From Spirochaetota bacterium (lineage in GTDB: Bacteria; Spirochaetota; UBA4802; JAKQUI01), in the NCBI GenBank assembly GCA_029562645.1, contig JAKQUI010000003.1:62001-126000 (forward strand): 64,000 bases of DNA, written 5' to 3'. Position 1 is the stretch's first letter. Every line of letters begins with the position of its first letter. A model generated the notes under the pieces. It made no database searches and was not told the origin of the DNA. It saw only the letters and a program-made list of their open reading frames with translations. Shown here piece by piece: positions 1 to 10,162 of the stretch. The position numbers were made by a program, and so were the translations under genes.

Positions 1-2
1 TT

Positions 3-3000
3 CTACGCGACGCCATCGCCATCACCTCGCGTGAGATATCGCGTCAGCGCCTCGATGAGCGCGCGCGGCGGCCGGTCGGCGAAGACGCCGCATCCGGGCG
101 CGCCGGAGGGATCGACCCCGCGCACGTAGACGTATCGCACCCCGCCGAAGTTTCGATCGTACTCGTAGCCAGGCAGCCGCAGCGAGAGATAGCGGTGCAG
201 CGCCACCGCGTACAGATGGTACTGCAGCACGTAGGCGTGACGGACCATGTCCGCCGCAAGCGCGTCCGGCGTGTACGCCGCGGGCGCATCGCCGAGCCAG
301 TTCGATTTCCAGTCAATGATAGAGTACCGCCCCGCGTGCTCGACCACCAGGTCGATAAATCCGCGGACGAATCCTCGGATCCCGGCGAAGCCGAGGCCGG
401 CCGCCGCGCTCGAGAAGTTTCGCACAACGGGATTCGCCGCGTGCACCGCGAACGCCTCGGCTACCCCCGCCGGCTCGACCGCGGACAACGGGAAATAGTA
501 CTCCAGTTCGCTCAGGCGGCGTTCGCGGCCCACTGTCCGAAGGGACACTCCATCGTCCCCGAGGGGGGCCGCGCACACCCGCGCGAGCATTGTACTACAG
601 GCCGCACTCCAGGCCGCGTCGATCCCGTGACGGGCCAGCGCGGCGTCGATCACGCCCTCGAAGCCGGTCTCGTCGGTAAAATCGACGCGCTCGAACATCT
701 CATGGATGCACTGGCCCGGTCGCGCCCCGCGGGGGAAGCGGGCGATATCGTCGAACGCGACGGGCGCCGCATCGGGTTCGAAAGGGGCGAAATGGGCGTC
801 GTAATCCGGACGCTCGCCGCTCTCCCGGCCCGATGCCGCAAGCGCCGAGTAGCTCGTAACGGTCCAGTGCGCGCCAATCGATCCCGTGAACGGACGCGGT
901 ACGATCCCGCCGGGCGGCGCGGTCGCTGCGCGAAGCGGCGGGGCGTTCTCGTGCGGAACGGGCCGCACGACGATGGCGCCGCCGGATCGCTCCGCCAGCG
1001 CGGAACGGAACGATGCGCGCTCGCCGGCGGGAAGCGACTTCACGTGCCCTTCGAGCGCCCCGACGCAGTCGGCGGGATCAAGTTCATCCGGCGCATACAG
1101 GAGATAGCTCGGCGCCGCCGTTTCGGCGCCCTTGATGTTTCCCCAGGCGAAATAGCAGCGGTGGATGGCGCGGGTGAGCGCGACATAGAGCAGGCGCACG
1201 TTTTCCGACAACACCTCGCGCTCGGCGCGCCGCCGGACCGCATCGTCGCCCGAACCGAGGTCGACCGTGGGCGAGAAGTCCTTTGGATCGCGATACAGAT
1301 ACGGCTTCCCCGGTTTGATATCGGAGGCGCGCCACAGGCAGGGGCAAAACACGATGGGGAACTGGAGCCCCTTGCTGCCGTGGACCGTGAGGATCTTCAC
1401 CGCCGCGTCGTCGGTCTCCAGGCGAAGCTGCTGCGCATCGTCGGTCCCGGGCGAGACGATCCGCGCCCCCAGCCAGGCGACCACGCCCTCGGGGCGGAGG
1501 TGCCGATCGCGCTCCGCGCCGTGCCCCAGCTCCGCGAGATGGATGAGGTTCGTGAGCCTGCGCTCGCCGTCGGGAAACGCGAGGAGCCGCGGACGCACCT
1601 CGAGCTCGTCCATGAAGGCCCGGATGGCGCAATAGAACCCGTCGCGCATCCATCGCTCCCGCGCGCGGGAAAAGGCGCGTGCAAAGCGCTCCCAGCGCGC
1701 CTCGTCCTCCGCAAGGCCGAAGAGGTCCGGGCCGGAGAGGCCGATCATGTCGGTCGAGAGCGCCGCGCGGAACCGGTGCTCGGGACCGGGCAGCGCGATG
1801 GCCATGAGGCAGCGCATGAGCTCGAGCGCCTCGCGGGTGGAGAACACGCTCTCCGCCCCGTAGAGGACGCCCGGGACGCCGAAGGCGGTGAGATGGTCGC
1901 GCATAACCCGGGCGTGCGCATTGCTGTGCACCAGGATGGCGATGTCGCCCGGGCGCACCGGACGCGTACCGATCCGCGCCGCATCCGGCGCGCCGTCGTC
2001 GAGCAGGCGGACGATCTCCGTCGCGACCGCGCGGCCGAGCATCGGGAGCGCCCGTCCCCGCGGGACGGTCCCGCGCTCCTCCGGATCGTCGAGCGACCAG
2101 AACTCAAACGCGGCGCCGGGCCGCCCGCCGAGGGTCATCGCTTCGCGGCGCGGATTCTCGCCGGCCTCCGCAGGGGAAAACCCGATCCCGTCGATGACGA
2201 AGGGGTTCGCGACCCGCGAGAAGATCGCGTTCACCGCGCGGATGAGGGCGGGATCGGACCGGCGGTTCGCGAGCAGCGTGAAGGCCGCGTCGTCCCCGCC
2301 GGCGTCGCGCTTGGCGCGGATGAACGAAAAGACGTCGGCCCCGCGGAAACGGTAGATCGACTGCTTCGGGTCGCCGATGAGAAAAAGCGCGCTTCCCGGC
2401 GCGTCGAAGGCGGCGCGAAAGATATCGTACTGCACCTGGTCGGTGTCCTGATACTCGTCGATGAGCGCCGCCCGGAAGCGCGCGCGGACGGCCGCCGCGA
2501 GTCCGCCGCCGCCCGTGACGGCCGCGTGCGTGTCGGTGATGATGTCGTCGAAGGACCGCTCGTTGCGTGACGCCATGCGGCGAGCGAGCTCGCGATCGGC
2601 ATAGGCGAAAAATGCGGCCTCGTGACGGCGAAAGAACCGTTCCAGCAGGCCGTCCGCCGCTTCGCGCAGCGCGAGCAGTTCCTCGCAGCGGACAAAGAAT
2701 TCGTGCTCGGGAGCGTCGTGCCCTTGCCGCATCGCGCCGGCGATCACGCGTCGGGAGAACCGCACCAGCGGATCACACTCGCCGCGGCCGTCGCCGGCGG
2801 CGCAAAACGCGTCGAGCTGCGCATACCACGATTCCAGATGACGCGCCTGATATTTCTGCCGGTTGAGCCCCGGCGCGCCGGCAAGGAGCTCCCGGACGCC
2901 GTCGCTGTCGCGCTCCCATGCCGACCGCAGCTCCGCGAAGGCCGCGTCCAGCTTGGACAGCGTATCGACGATATCGGCGTGATCGGGCGCGTCCACGCGC

Positions 3001-3602
3001 GGCAGGATGTCGAACGATCGATCGAGCGGCCGAAGACGATAGAGCTGTGCGAAATGCCCGGGGCCACGGCTTCGGCGCGCAAGCTCGCGCGCGATCGGCC
3101 CCGGAAGATTGTAAAAACTGGTCCGCCAGTAATCGGCGGCCACCGCAGCGAGCAGATCGCTCCGGTCGGCCACAAGCCCCGTATCGAAGAGCGACCCGCT
3201 CTCGAAGGCGTTCTCCGATAGGACGAGCCGGCAGAAGCCGTGAATGGTATGGATGGCCGCCTTGTCCAGATCATGGTAGGCGACCTCGAGCGCGATACGC
3301 GCACCCTCGCTGTCCGCATACCGCGCCGCGAGGGCGGCCATGAGCGCGTCGGCGGGATCGGGCGGGAGGCGCCGCGCGAGCATCGCATGCGCATCGCGGA
3401 GCCGCGCGCGGATGCGTTCCCGCAGCTCCTCCGCGGCCGCCACCGTGTAGGTGACCACGAGGAGCGAATCGACGGTCAAGGCGCGCTCCAGCAGAAGGCG
3501 CAGGTACAATCCGGTGATCGCATGCGTCTTTCCGGTCCCGGCGCTCGCCTCGATGACGCGCACGCCGTCGAGCGGACAGGCGGTGATGTCCAGCGGCCTC
3601 AC
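3..3602 (-). CDS. recB: Exodeoxyribonuclease V subunit beta (RecB helicase-nuclease)
   Basis: ATP-dependent 3'-5' helicase and nuclease of RecBCD, which resects double-strand breaks for RecA-dependent repair. The 1199-residue product is close to the usual length (about 1180). Visible motifs are Walker A ASAGTGKT at residues 19-26, IHTIHGFCR (Ia), LIDEYQDTD (II), GDPKQSIYRFRGAD (III), TVHGSKGLQFP (V) and LLYVALTRA (VI). Near residue 1098 is the nuclease signature GFIDLVVE...IIDWKSN, with QYHLY after it, so the nuclease centre looks intact. The GTG start is chosen because it overlaps the recC stop as GTGA (3599-3602), which implies translational coupling. The open frame runs 141 codons further upstream, but there it is only a shadow of recC. 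The stop is at the very edge of the window, so a recD could follow outside it. Confidence 0.95.
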   Translation of the reverse strand: MRPLDITACPLDGVRVIEASAGTGKTHAITGLYLRLLLERALTVDSLLVVTYTVAAAEELRERIRARLRDAHAMLARRLPPDPADALMAALAARYADSEGARIALEVAYHDLDKAAIHTIHGFCRLVLSENAFESGSLFDTGLVADRSDLLAAVAADYWRTSFYNLPGPIARELARRSRGPGHFAQLYRLRPLDRSFDILPRVDAPDHADIVDTLSKLDAAFAELRSAWERDSDGVRELLAGAPGLNRQKYQARHLESWYAQLDAFCAAGDGRGECDPLVRFSRRVIAGAMRQGHDAPEHEFFVRCEELLALREAADGLLERFFRRHEAAFFAYADRELARRMASRNERSFDDIITDTHAAVTGGGGLAAAVRARFRAALIDEYQDTDQVQYDIFRAAFDAPGSALFLIGDPKQSIYRFRGADVFSFIRAKRDAGGDDAAFTLLANRRSDPALIRAVNAIFSRVANPFVIDGIGFSPAEAGENPRREAMTLGGRPGAAFEFWSLDDPEERGTVPRGRALPMLGRAVATEIVRLLDDGAPDAARIGTRPVRPGDIAILVHSNAHARVMRDHLTAFGVPGVLYGAESVFSTREALELMRCLMAIALPGPEHRFRAALSTDMIGLSGPDLFGLAEDEARWERFARAFSRARERWMRDGFYCAIRAFMDELEVRPRLLAFPDGERRLTNLIHLAELGHGAERDRHLRPEGVVAWLGARIVSPGTDDAQQLRLETDDAAVKILTVHGSKGLQFPIVFCPCLWRASDIKPGKPYLYRDPKDFSPTVDLGSGDDAVRRRAEREVLSENVRLLYVALTRAIHRCYFAWGNIKGAETAAPSYLLYAPDELDPADCVGALEGHVKSLPAGERASFRSALAERSGGAIVVRPVPHENAPPLRAATAPPGGIVPRPFTGSIGAHWTVTSYSALAASGRESGERPDYDAHFAPFEPDAAPVAFDDIARFPRGARPGQCIHEMFERVDFTDETGFEGVIDAALARHGIDAAWSAACSTMLARVCAAPLGDDGVSLRTVGRERRLSELEYYFPLSAVEPAGVAEAFAVHAANPVVRNFSSAAAGLGFAGIRGFVRGFIDLVVEHAGRYSIIDWKSNWLGDAPAAYTPDALAADMVRHAYVLQYHLYAVALHRYLSLRLPGYEYDRNFGGVRYVYVRGVDPSGAPGCGVFADRPPRALIEALTRYLTRGDGDGVA

Positions 3603-6600
3603 GGTTTCGCCTCCGACTGGTGCGCCAGCATGGGCATGAAAACATGCCGGGCGCATTCGGCAAAACGCGCGTCGATGGGGTCGGCCCCGGAGAAGAGGCG
3701 CGCGACGTACTCGTCGTCGGCGTCGCCGCGCGCGAACTCGCTTCCGAGCCACGCATCGCGCGCGCGCGCACGGGCGTCCGGCTCCGACAGCTTGCCCCGG
3801 GCCGCCTCCTCGGCATATACCAGCGAGCTGCGCGGAAAAAACGGGAGCGGTCCGCGCATCCCGGCGTCGTAGAGATCCATGAGCCCGGCAAGGTAGCCAC
3901 CCGCGTCGTCGAAGGCGTCCATCTCGAATCGCGCGATCTCGTCCTTCTTCTCCCGGAGCGAGATAAAGTGACTTACGCCCGAAGAGGCCGGATCGAGGAG
4001 CAGCATGATGCAGTGCGCAATCCACGCGCGGAGCCGGTCGCTCGCGCGGCAGCGGGCATAGCGGTAGGTCGTCAACCCGCGCGGCCCCGGCACCGGCACG
4101 GCGCCGACGATCCGATACGCGCCAATCGTCAGCGAAAACGGGCGCGGCGGCGGATCACCCTCCGGGAGAAACGGCAGCAGCGCACGATGGAACGCGGACG
4201 CACCGCGCGCGAGCGCATCCACCATTCCCCTGCCGATCCCGCCATGCGGCAATTCCCCGCGCGCGGCGAGCCCGTCCACGATAGCGTCGAGCGAATCGCC
4301 CCGCAGCACCCCCTCGAGGACATGCCGGTTTACCCGCCAGGCGTCGATCCCCTCGAGCGTGAAGGGCTCCTCGTCGCGCAGTTCGCCGGCGATGGGCCCG
4401 TATCGCACGCCCAGACGCTTCTCGAGCAGGGCGCGCGCGGGATTGGTAAAAAAACCGGCAAGGGTGTCGAGCGCGATCTCGCGCTCCTCGGTCGGGAGCG
4501 CAATGAGCGGTCCCGGGAAAAAGGACGGCGGGGCCGTGCGGGAAAGGAGCGCCCGTGCGGCGGCGCTCTGCGTCTCGGAAAAGGTGTAGAGGGCGCCATC
4601 ATCCCTAAAATAGCGCGGGCTGAACGCCTGCAGGGGATGGCGCGTGACCAGGGGCTTACATTCGGGATGGCCCTGCTCGATGTAGTCCACGAGCTCGCTG
4701 ACGACGATCGAGGGCGGAATGGGACGGTTGTCCTGAACGCCCTGCCCGCAATAGCTGATGTACAGCCGGTCGCGTGCGGAGAGGATGGACTCCAGGAAGA
4801 GATAGCGGTCCTCGTCGCGCAGCGAGCGGTCGCCGGGCCGGAACTCGTCGGCGATGCGGTTGAACCCCGCCGGAACGTCGCGCCGCGGGAAGCTCGCGTC
4901 GTTCATGCCGATCATGCACACCACGCGGAAGGGGACGCTGCGCATGGGCATGAGCGCGCAGAAGGTGAGCCGCCCGGTGATGAACTCGCCACCGCCGCGC
5001 GACGCGCCGATGGCGTCGGCCATGAAGGCGGCGAGCAGCCGCGCGGACACGGTCCCGTCGACGTCCGACCCGGTGGCGACCTCCGGGAGGCGCGCGGCGA
5101 AGACGCGCACCGCATCCAGATCGCGCGCGCTCTCCTCGTCCGGGTCGAAGAAATCGTCGAGCGCGCCCTCCAGCACGACGCGCCACTCTGCGAGGGGTTT
5201 CGGGCGGCAGAGCGTTTCGTGCAACGTTCGAAGCGCTTCGAGAAACGAAAGAAGGCGTCCGAGGGCGACGGCCGCATCGCCGGCGATCGGATCGTACGGG
5301 AGGACGCCGCCGAACCGTTCATCGCCGGCGGCCAGCATGGCGTACCCGGCGATGAGGCGGTCGATCCCGGCGGCCCACGTGTTCCCCGGAGTCGCCGGGA
5401 GGCCGAGGGTCGCGCGGTGCGCCGCGTCGATGCCCCAGGTCGTGCGCGTTCCCTCGATCCACGCGCGGAGCAGGTCGATATCGCCCTCGGCAAGCCCGCG
5501 CCGCCGGCGGATGTCGGGACAGGCAAGCAGGCCCATCACCGCGCCCGCCTCGAACCGGCCCTCCGGCAGCTCCAGGAGCGCGAAGAGCGCGGCAATCGCG
5601 GGGCTCGTCGCGCGGAGCGGACGGTCCACAATCGATATGGGGACGTGCGGCGCGCCGTCGCCGCTCCCGGAGAAAACCGCCTGCGCGAAGGGCGCGTAGG
5701 CCTCGATGTCGGGTGCGAGGACCACGATGTCCCCCGGCGTAAGGCCGGGCAGCCGCTCGAAGCAATCGAGCACGAAATCGCGCAGGACCTCGATTTCGCG
5801 CAACGCGCTATGGCAGGCGTTCACGACCACGGTGCCGTCGGCGGCGACGACGGCCCGCGCCGCGTCATCGTCCCCGCCGCCGGGCGCGTCTCCGCGATCG
5901 ACGACCGCGTAGATGTCGTGCTGGATGCGGTGGAGCAGCGTGTCCTCTCCGGGATCGTCGCCCGCATAGCGATCGTCCGGATCGCCGGCGAACAGCAGGC
6001 CCAGGAAATCTTGCCCCTGCCTGCCCATCGAGGCCAGCAGCGCATTGCCGCGCTCGAGGTGGCTGTCGCGCGCGGTCGCGCTGCCGTCCGCGCCCAGTCG
6101 CCGCGCGATGGAGCGCCCGGGGGCGAGGTCCAGCCAGTAGTGCGGCGAGGGATTGAGCTGGTACAGGGTGATCTCGGCCAGGGCCGACGCCGCCCGCAGA
6201 ACGTCGAGATGAAAGCGCGGAAGCGACGAGACGCCGAACACGCTTATGCGGCCCGGCACCGCGGCGCGCATAGCATCGTCGGGCGTTGCGAGCCGCGCGA
6301 AAAAATCCCGCTGTAGGCGCGGCGGATTGCTGAAGCGCATACCGTCGGCAAGCAGCCGCCAGAGGCGTGCCTGCCAGTCGTCGTCGGCGCCCCCCTCCCA
6401 GCGCAGGATGAGCTCGGGCCGGTAGGTGAGATACTGGTCGAAGACGTCCACGATCCGCGCCGCAAGCTGGTAGCGCTTGAGGCCGGCCGGATCGTCGCCG
6501 AGATACCGCGCAATCGCGGCGAAGGCCGGATCGGGGGCGCATTCGGGCAGGAGACGCATCACCCGCCACGTCATGATGTCGGTGTTGAAGAGCCGTTCAT

Positions 6601-6847
6601 TCGGCGCCCCCGGAAGCGCCGCTCCGATGAGCGCGTTGACCATCTCATTGGGCAACAGAAAACGGAAGTTGGCCCACACCCCCAGTCTCCGGGCCAGCTG
6701 CAGCGATACCCAGCGCTGCATCCCCCGGCTCTGCACGACCAGGAGCTCCGTCGCAAACGGGCCCCCCGTCCCGCGCGCAAGATCCTGCGCGAGAAGGTCC
6801 GCCAGCGTCTCGAGACGGTTGCTCATTGAAAGATGAAATCCCGGCAT
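3599..6847 (-). CDS. recC: Exodeoxyribonuclease V subunit gamma (RecC)
   Basis: Chi-recognition and scaffold subunit of RecBCD. The product has 1082 residues (E. coli RecC is about 1120). The N terminus MPGFHLSMSNRLETL matches the family start, a short strand followed by SNRL, and supports this ATG over the internal one at 6826. Family-like stretches include QSRGMQRWVSL, the region around NACHSALREIEVL, and GRLTFCALMPMRSVPFRVVCM. RecC keeps a degenerate helicase fold without a working Walker A, and none is seen here. An AAGG lies about 10 bases before the ATG. It is the first gene of a recC-recB operon with a 4-base overlap. Confidence 0.95.
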   Translation of the reverse strand: MPGFHLSMSNRLETLADLLAQDLARGTGGPFATELLVVQSRGMQRWVSLQLARRLGVWANFRFLLPNEMVNALIGAALPGAPNERLFNTDIMTWRVMRLLPECAPDPAFAAIARYLGDDPAGLKRYQLAARIVDVFDQYLTYRPELILRWEGGADDDWQARLWRLLADGMRFSNPPRLQRDFFARLATPDDAMRAAVPGRISVFGVSSLPRFHLDVLRAASALAEITLYQLNPSPHYWLDLAPGRSIARRLGADGSATARDSHLERGNALLASMGRQGQDFLGLLFAGDPDDRYAGDDPGEDTLLHRIQHDIYAVVDRGDAPGGGDDDAARAVVAADGTVVVNACHSALREIEVLRDFVLDCFERLPGLTPGDIVVLAPDIEAYAPFAQAVFSGSGDGAPHVPISIVDRPLRATSPAIAALFALLELPEGRFEAGAVMGLLACPDIRRRRGLAEGDIDLLRAWIEGTRTTWGIDAAHRATLGLPATPGNTWAAGIDRLIAGYAMLAAGDERFGGVLPYDPIAGDAAVALGRLLSFLEALRTLHETLCRPKPLAEWRVVLEGALDDFFDPDEESARDLDAVRVFAARLPEVATGSDVDGTVSARLLAAFMADAIGASRGGGEFITGRLTFCALMPMRSVPFRVVCMIGMNDASFPRRDVPAGFNRIADEFRPGDRSLRDEDRYLFLESILSARDRLYISYCGQGVQDNRPIPPSIVVSELVDYIEQGHPECKPLVTRHPLQAFSPRYFRDDGALYTFSETQSAAARALLSRTAPPSFFPGPLIALPTEEREIALDTLAGFFTNPARALLEKRLGVRYGPIAGELRDEEPFTLEGIDAWRVNRHVLEGVLRGDSLDAIVDGLAARGELPHGGIGRGMVDALARGASAFHRALLPFLPEGDPPPRPFSLTIGAYRIVGAVPVPGPRGLTTYRYARCRASDRLRAWIAHCIMLLLDPASSGVSHFISLREKKDEIARFEMDAFDDAGGYLAGLMDLYDAGMRGPLPFFPRSSLVYAEEAARGKLSEPDARARARDAWLGSEFARGDADDEYVARLFSGADPIDARFAECARHVFMPMLAHQSEAKP

Positions 6848-7016
6848 GGGCAGTGTGCCTTCAGTAAGATAACGCCATACGAAGACGACAACACACCGGC
6901 GGCGGAGGTCAAATACTATTTACCGGATCGTCGATTCCGGCGGTGAATACCGGAATCCCGCAGAGACACGAAATGCCGCACAGGGCGGCATCTCAGTGTC
7001 AAATCTATCAGAAGGA

Positions 7017-7787
7017 CTAATTGGCGGTTATGCCATCGACCCACATGATGATGTCGTTTGTCATACCGGTTTTATCCCATGCCCCAGCATTATAATTTCG
7101 CCAAGCCATTTCACCTTGAGTATCATTTCCATCAGTCACATGGAAATCAAGATAGGTGTTATAATTCACATACCTGTTATTGACCGGTTTGGGATTCGCG
7201 GTATCGCCTTGCCAGGTGATCTCAAAAACGACCCAGTATGTTTGCCCCTTTGCAAGACGCGGCCTCGAGCTGAATGTAAATGCCACCATATCACCCGGGT
7301 AAGTAACGGAACCGGAACTTACGCGTGCAATGAAGGCTCCCGGAGAACTGGTGAGCAAACTCCCCGGAACTCCGCCAGAGTTTGTATAGATCAAGGCTGT
7401 CACGACATCTCCCTTCTTCGTTACATCATCATATAAAAATGGCCATGTTACGTCATCATACCTACGCAGCATAACCCAAACGCCGGTGACATACATGTCC
7501 GTGTCATCGGTTCCAGATGGGATAGTAAACGATTGGGCCAGACTGCGATTTATTGGGGTTGTGGCGGCAAGGTTTTGATTTCCAAGATACAGATGTCCAT
7601 CATTACCCCCCTTTGTAAAACCAGAAACCGGGTTGGAGGTAATCTGAATGAATCGCTTCGCACTGTTCGTATTCGACTCATTCGTCTGAAAATCCATCTC
7701 GTCCTTATAGCACGTAAATGACGCGCCCATTATCATCGCGAGGAAAAGCAGTATAGCCAATCGCCGAATAGAGGTTCTTTTTTTCAT
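7017..7787 (-). CDS. Putative exported lipoprotein with a beta-sandwich domain, AT-rich gene
   Basis: Predicted 256-residue protein with a basic N terminus (MKKRTSIRR), a hydrophobic segment and a Cys in MGASFTCYKD, which fits the relaxed lipoboxes of spirochaetes. The body is rich in Ser, Thr, Asn and aromatic residues and ends without any anchor. The pattern LAQSFTIPSG ... VTALIYTNSGGVPGSLL ... KGQTYWVVFEI resembles beta-sandwich 'choice-of-anchor' domains of surface proteins; this is inferred by eye. The start at 7787 (MKKR) is preferred over an upstream ATG because a signal peptide follows it directly and AGGG precedes it. Base composition is clearly more AT-rich than the flanking genes, suggesting acquisition by transfer. 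It stands alone, divergent from adk. Confidence 0.6.
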   Translation of the reverse strand: MKKRTSIRRLAILLFLAMIMGASFTCYKDEMDFQTNESNTNSAKRFIQITSNPVSGFTKGGNDGHLYLGNQNLAATTPINRSLAQSFTIPSGTDDTDMYVTGVWVMLRRYDDVTWPFLYDDVTKKGDVVTALIYTNSGGVPGSLLTSSPGAFIARVSSGSVTYPGDMVAFTFSSRPRLAKGQTYWVVFEITWQGDTANPKPVNNRYVNYNTYLDFHVTDGNDTQGEMAWRNYNAGAWDKTGMTNDIIMWVDGITAN

Positions 7788-8083
7788 TACGGTTCCCTGA
7801 TCGCTCAATTCAAGAAATCGACTGAAGACATACGTCATCCGCAGTCGGCCATATAGACAAAATATAATAATGATGCAATAATGCGTCAAGTTATTTTCTT
7901 AAACCATCCAGTCAGAATATTTTAGACATTTTCGAAAATATGCGAACAAATTGACAATGGCGCCTGCTAGCCAATACCGTGATTGTTATTGACAAGTATC
8001 AAATCTAAAAGCCTTTCGATTCGAAGAGGCGAAACCGGAGCCACCAGTGGAATTCCGGAAACCATGGAGCAAGGTGACAAAAC

Positions 8084-8707
8084 ATGCGACTGGCATTGAT
8101 GGGCCCGCCCGGCTCGGGAAAAGGAACGCAGGCGGCGCGATTGTGCGCCGACCTCGGTATCGCTCACATCTCGTCCGGCGACATACTGCGCGGGGAGGTG
8201 GCGCGCAAAAGCGACTTCGGCCTGCGCATCAAGGAGTTCATGGACCGGGGCGAGATCGGCCCGCAGGAGCTCATCACCGACGTGGTGCTCGCGCATATCG
8301 GGCGCACCTGCCCGGACGGCTTCCTGGCCGACGGTTTCCCCCGCACCCGCTATCAGGCGGAACGTCTGGACGAGCGCTTCCCCGTGCGCCCGGCGGTTCT
8401 GCTCGAGGCGCCGGACGAGGTCATCGTCGCGCGAATAACCGGCCGGCGGACCTGTCCGGGTTGCTCCGCCATCTACCATATCCAGACCCGCCCGCCGAAG
8501 CGTGACGGGACCTGCGATACATGCGGCGCCGCGCTGGTCCAGCGCACGGACGACAACGAGGCGACCGTCGCGCGGCGGCTCGAGGTGTATCGGACGGACA
8601 CGGCGCCCGTCATCGACTTCTACCGGGAACGGGGAATTCTGCGCACGACGGACGGGACGGCCCACCCAGACCGGGTATACGAGGCGATTCGTTCGTTGCT
8701 TACGTAA
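8084..8707 (+). CDS. adk: Adenylate kinase, zinc-lid type
   Basis: Cytoplasmic AMP + ATP to 2 ADP phosphotransferase. The 207-residue product has P-loop GPPGSGKGT at residues 7-15, AMP-binding HISSGDILR, and DGFPRT in the core. The lid carries CPGC and CDTCG, four cysteines spaced as in zinc-binding adenylate kinases. Residues RRLEVY and the adenine-binding C-terminal part are present. The start has AAGGTGA upstream at good spacing. A TTGACA lies at 7989-7994, but its -10 is poor. The gene is convergent with the deacetylase downstream, with a 51-base gap. Confidence 0.95.
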   Translation: MRLALMGPPGSGKGTQAARLCADLGIAHISSGDILRGEVARKSDFGLRIKEFMDRGEIGPQELITDVVLAHIGRTCPDGFLADGFPRTRYQAERLDERFPVRPAVLLEAPDEVIVARITGRRTCPGCSAIYHIQTRPPKRDGTCDTCGAALVQRTDDNEATVARRLEVYRTDTAPVIDFYRERGILRTTDGTAHPDRVYEAIRSLLT

Positions 8708-8758
8708 AGCGAAGACTGCGCCGCGTTGATCGCGCAACGGCGCCGGTTTCGGAAGGTG

Positions 8759-10027
8759 TCAGCGGGTGCGATCGTCCCGCTTCGCGTCGCGCGCCTCTTC
8801 GCCCGCCAGGTCGATCTTCATCGCGCGGCTGGTCACATTATATTCGCCCTCGGACAGCGCGCGGAATCCGGGGCGCTTCTCGGAGCCGCTTCGAACTCGC
8901 TCCGGCCGGTCGATTAACCCAAACGACTCTTTTCGCCGCTCACGAACGACGGTGCGCCCCTCCGCCTTCTGCTTCGGCGCCGGGGCCTCGGCGACATAGC
9001 GGTTGTCGGCAGGCCTCGCGCGGCGCAGTATCGGCGCGGCGCGGCGCGACGCATCGCCCGCACGTGGCTCGACGCGATCGGCGGCGTGCTTCTCGACCGC
9101 GCGCTTCGCGTGCGGCGATTGGACCATCGGCGCAGTCCGGTCCGTGGCCGCGCGCGCGTCGCGCACATCGGCGGCACGCGTGGCCGGCGCATGCCGTCCG
9201 GCCTTCGTCAGGCGCGCGCCATCGACGCTATAGACGATCTTGTTGTCGTCACCGATGTCGAGACCGGCGGCCGCGATGCGGTTGCGCCGGTCGGCCATTT
9301 TATGAATCGCCGCCATGGTGGCGTTGATATTCCCCCGCGTGAGCAGATATCGCGGCATCTCGAAGCTCGCCCCCGCCCGCAGCGGCACCGCAAGCGCCGA
9401 GCCCCTGATATTCATGGCGTACTTGTAACCGGCGCGCTGCAGGTGGTCGTACACCTCTTTGATATACAGGCCGAACGGATAGATGAAGACCGTCACCGGC
9501 CGGTTCACCTTCTGCTCGATGACCTCCTTGGATTTGTTGATTTCGAAGAGGAAGTCCTTGCGCTTGTTCTCGTAGAACTTCTTGTTCATCTTCATGTGAT
9601 AATACCCATGCGAGGCGATATCGCAGCCCTCGTAGGCGAGCTCGCGGATCTGGTGCCACTTCATCGCATAGTCCTTGCGCTCGATCACGCAGGGATAGAT
9701 GCCCAACAGCGGCTTGATCCCGTTGGGCTTGAGCACCTCCTTGTACGCGCGGTACACGCTCTCATTGCCGTCGTCGATGGAGACCAGGATGTTCTTGTCG
9801 CCCCGAACCTTACCCTTCTCGATGTCCGTAAAGGACACGAACGTGAACCCCTTGCTCTTGAAGTAGTTCACCTGGTGACGGAGCTCGTCGATGCTGAAAT
9901 CGTACATCGACTTTTTCCCGTTGATGAATGTGTGATAGCACAACACGTACACCGAGCCGGCGGCGTGGGCGGCCGATGTAATCAGGAGCACGGCGCAGGC
10001 CGCGAGTAGGCATTTTACGGTATTCAC
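8759..10027 (-). CDS. Exported polysaccharide deacetylase (NodB-like)
   Basis: 422-residue protein with a signal peptide (residues 1-22, ending AAHAAG) and a carbohydrate esterase 4 fold. The metal-binding Asp motif reads SIDDGN (TFDDG in the family) and the His motif is ASHGYYHMKM, matching HxxxH. FIYPFG is the third CE4 motif. The C-terminal 170 residues are Arg/Ala/Pro-rich, low in complexity and without a recognised domain. It probably removes N-acetyl groups from cell-wall or envelope glycans outside the cytoplasmic membrane. The start is GTG, with GAGGA seven bases before it. No operon partner is evident. Confidence 0.8.
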   Translation of the reverse strand: MNTVKCLLAACAVLLITSAAHAAGSVYVLCYHTFINGKKSMYDFSIDELRHQVNYFKSKGFTFVSFTDIEKGKVRGDKNILVSIDDGNESVYRAYKEVLKPNGIKPLLGIYPCVIERKDYAMKWHQIRELAYEGCDIASHGYYHMKMNKKFYENKRKDFLFEINKSKEVIEQKVNRPVTVFIYPFGLYIKEVYDHLQRAGYKYAMNIRGSALAVPLRAGASFEMPRYLLTRGNINATMAAIHKMADRRNRIAAAGLDIGDDNKIVYSVDGARLTKAGRHAPATRAADVRDARAATDRTAPMVQSPHAKRAVEKHAADRVEPRAGDASRRAAPILRRARPADNRYVAEAPAPKQKAEGRTVVRERRKESFGLIDRPERVRSGSEKRPGFRALSEGEYNVTSRAMKIDLAGEEARDAKRDDRTR

Positions 10028-10162
10028 GTTTCCATCCTCATTGTTGCATTATGATAGCGTCGCACGGTCCCCAAAACACATCAAACAAAAAACACGCACC
10101 GTGGTTATTTTCGGCCAATCCGGCCCACGGGAAGAATCATTTTCGGGCGGCCGCCATTCTCG

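Noticed and set aside
195-2570. Long plus-strand open frame opposite recB (791 codons)
   Set aside because: It is the antisense of a clear RecB; composition is Arg/Gly/Ala-rich low-information sequence produced by GC-biased codons.
3620-6316. Long plus-strand open frame opposite recC (898 codons)
   Set aside because: Antisense shadow of recC with no domain-like sequence.
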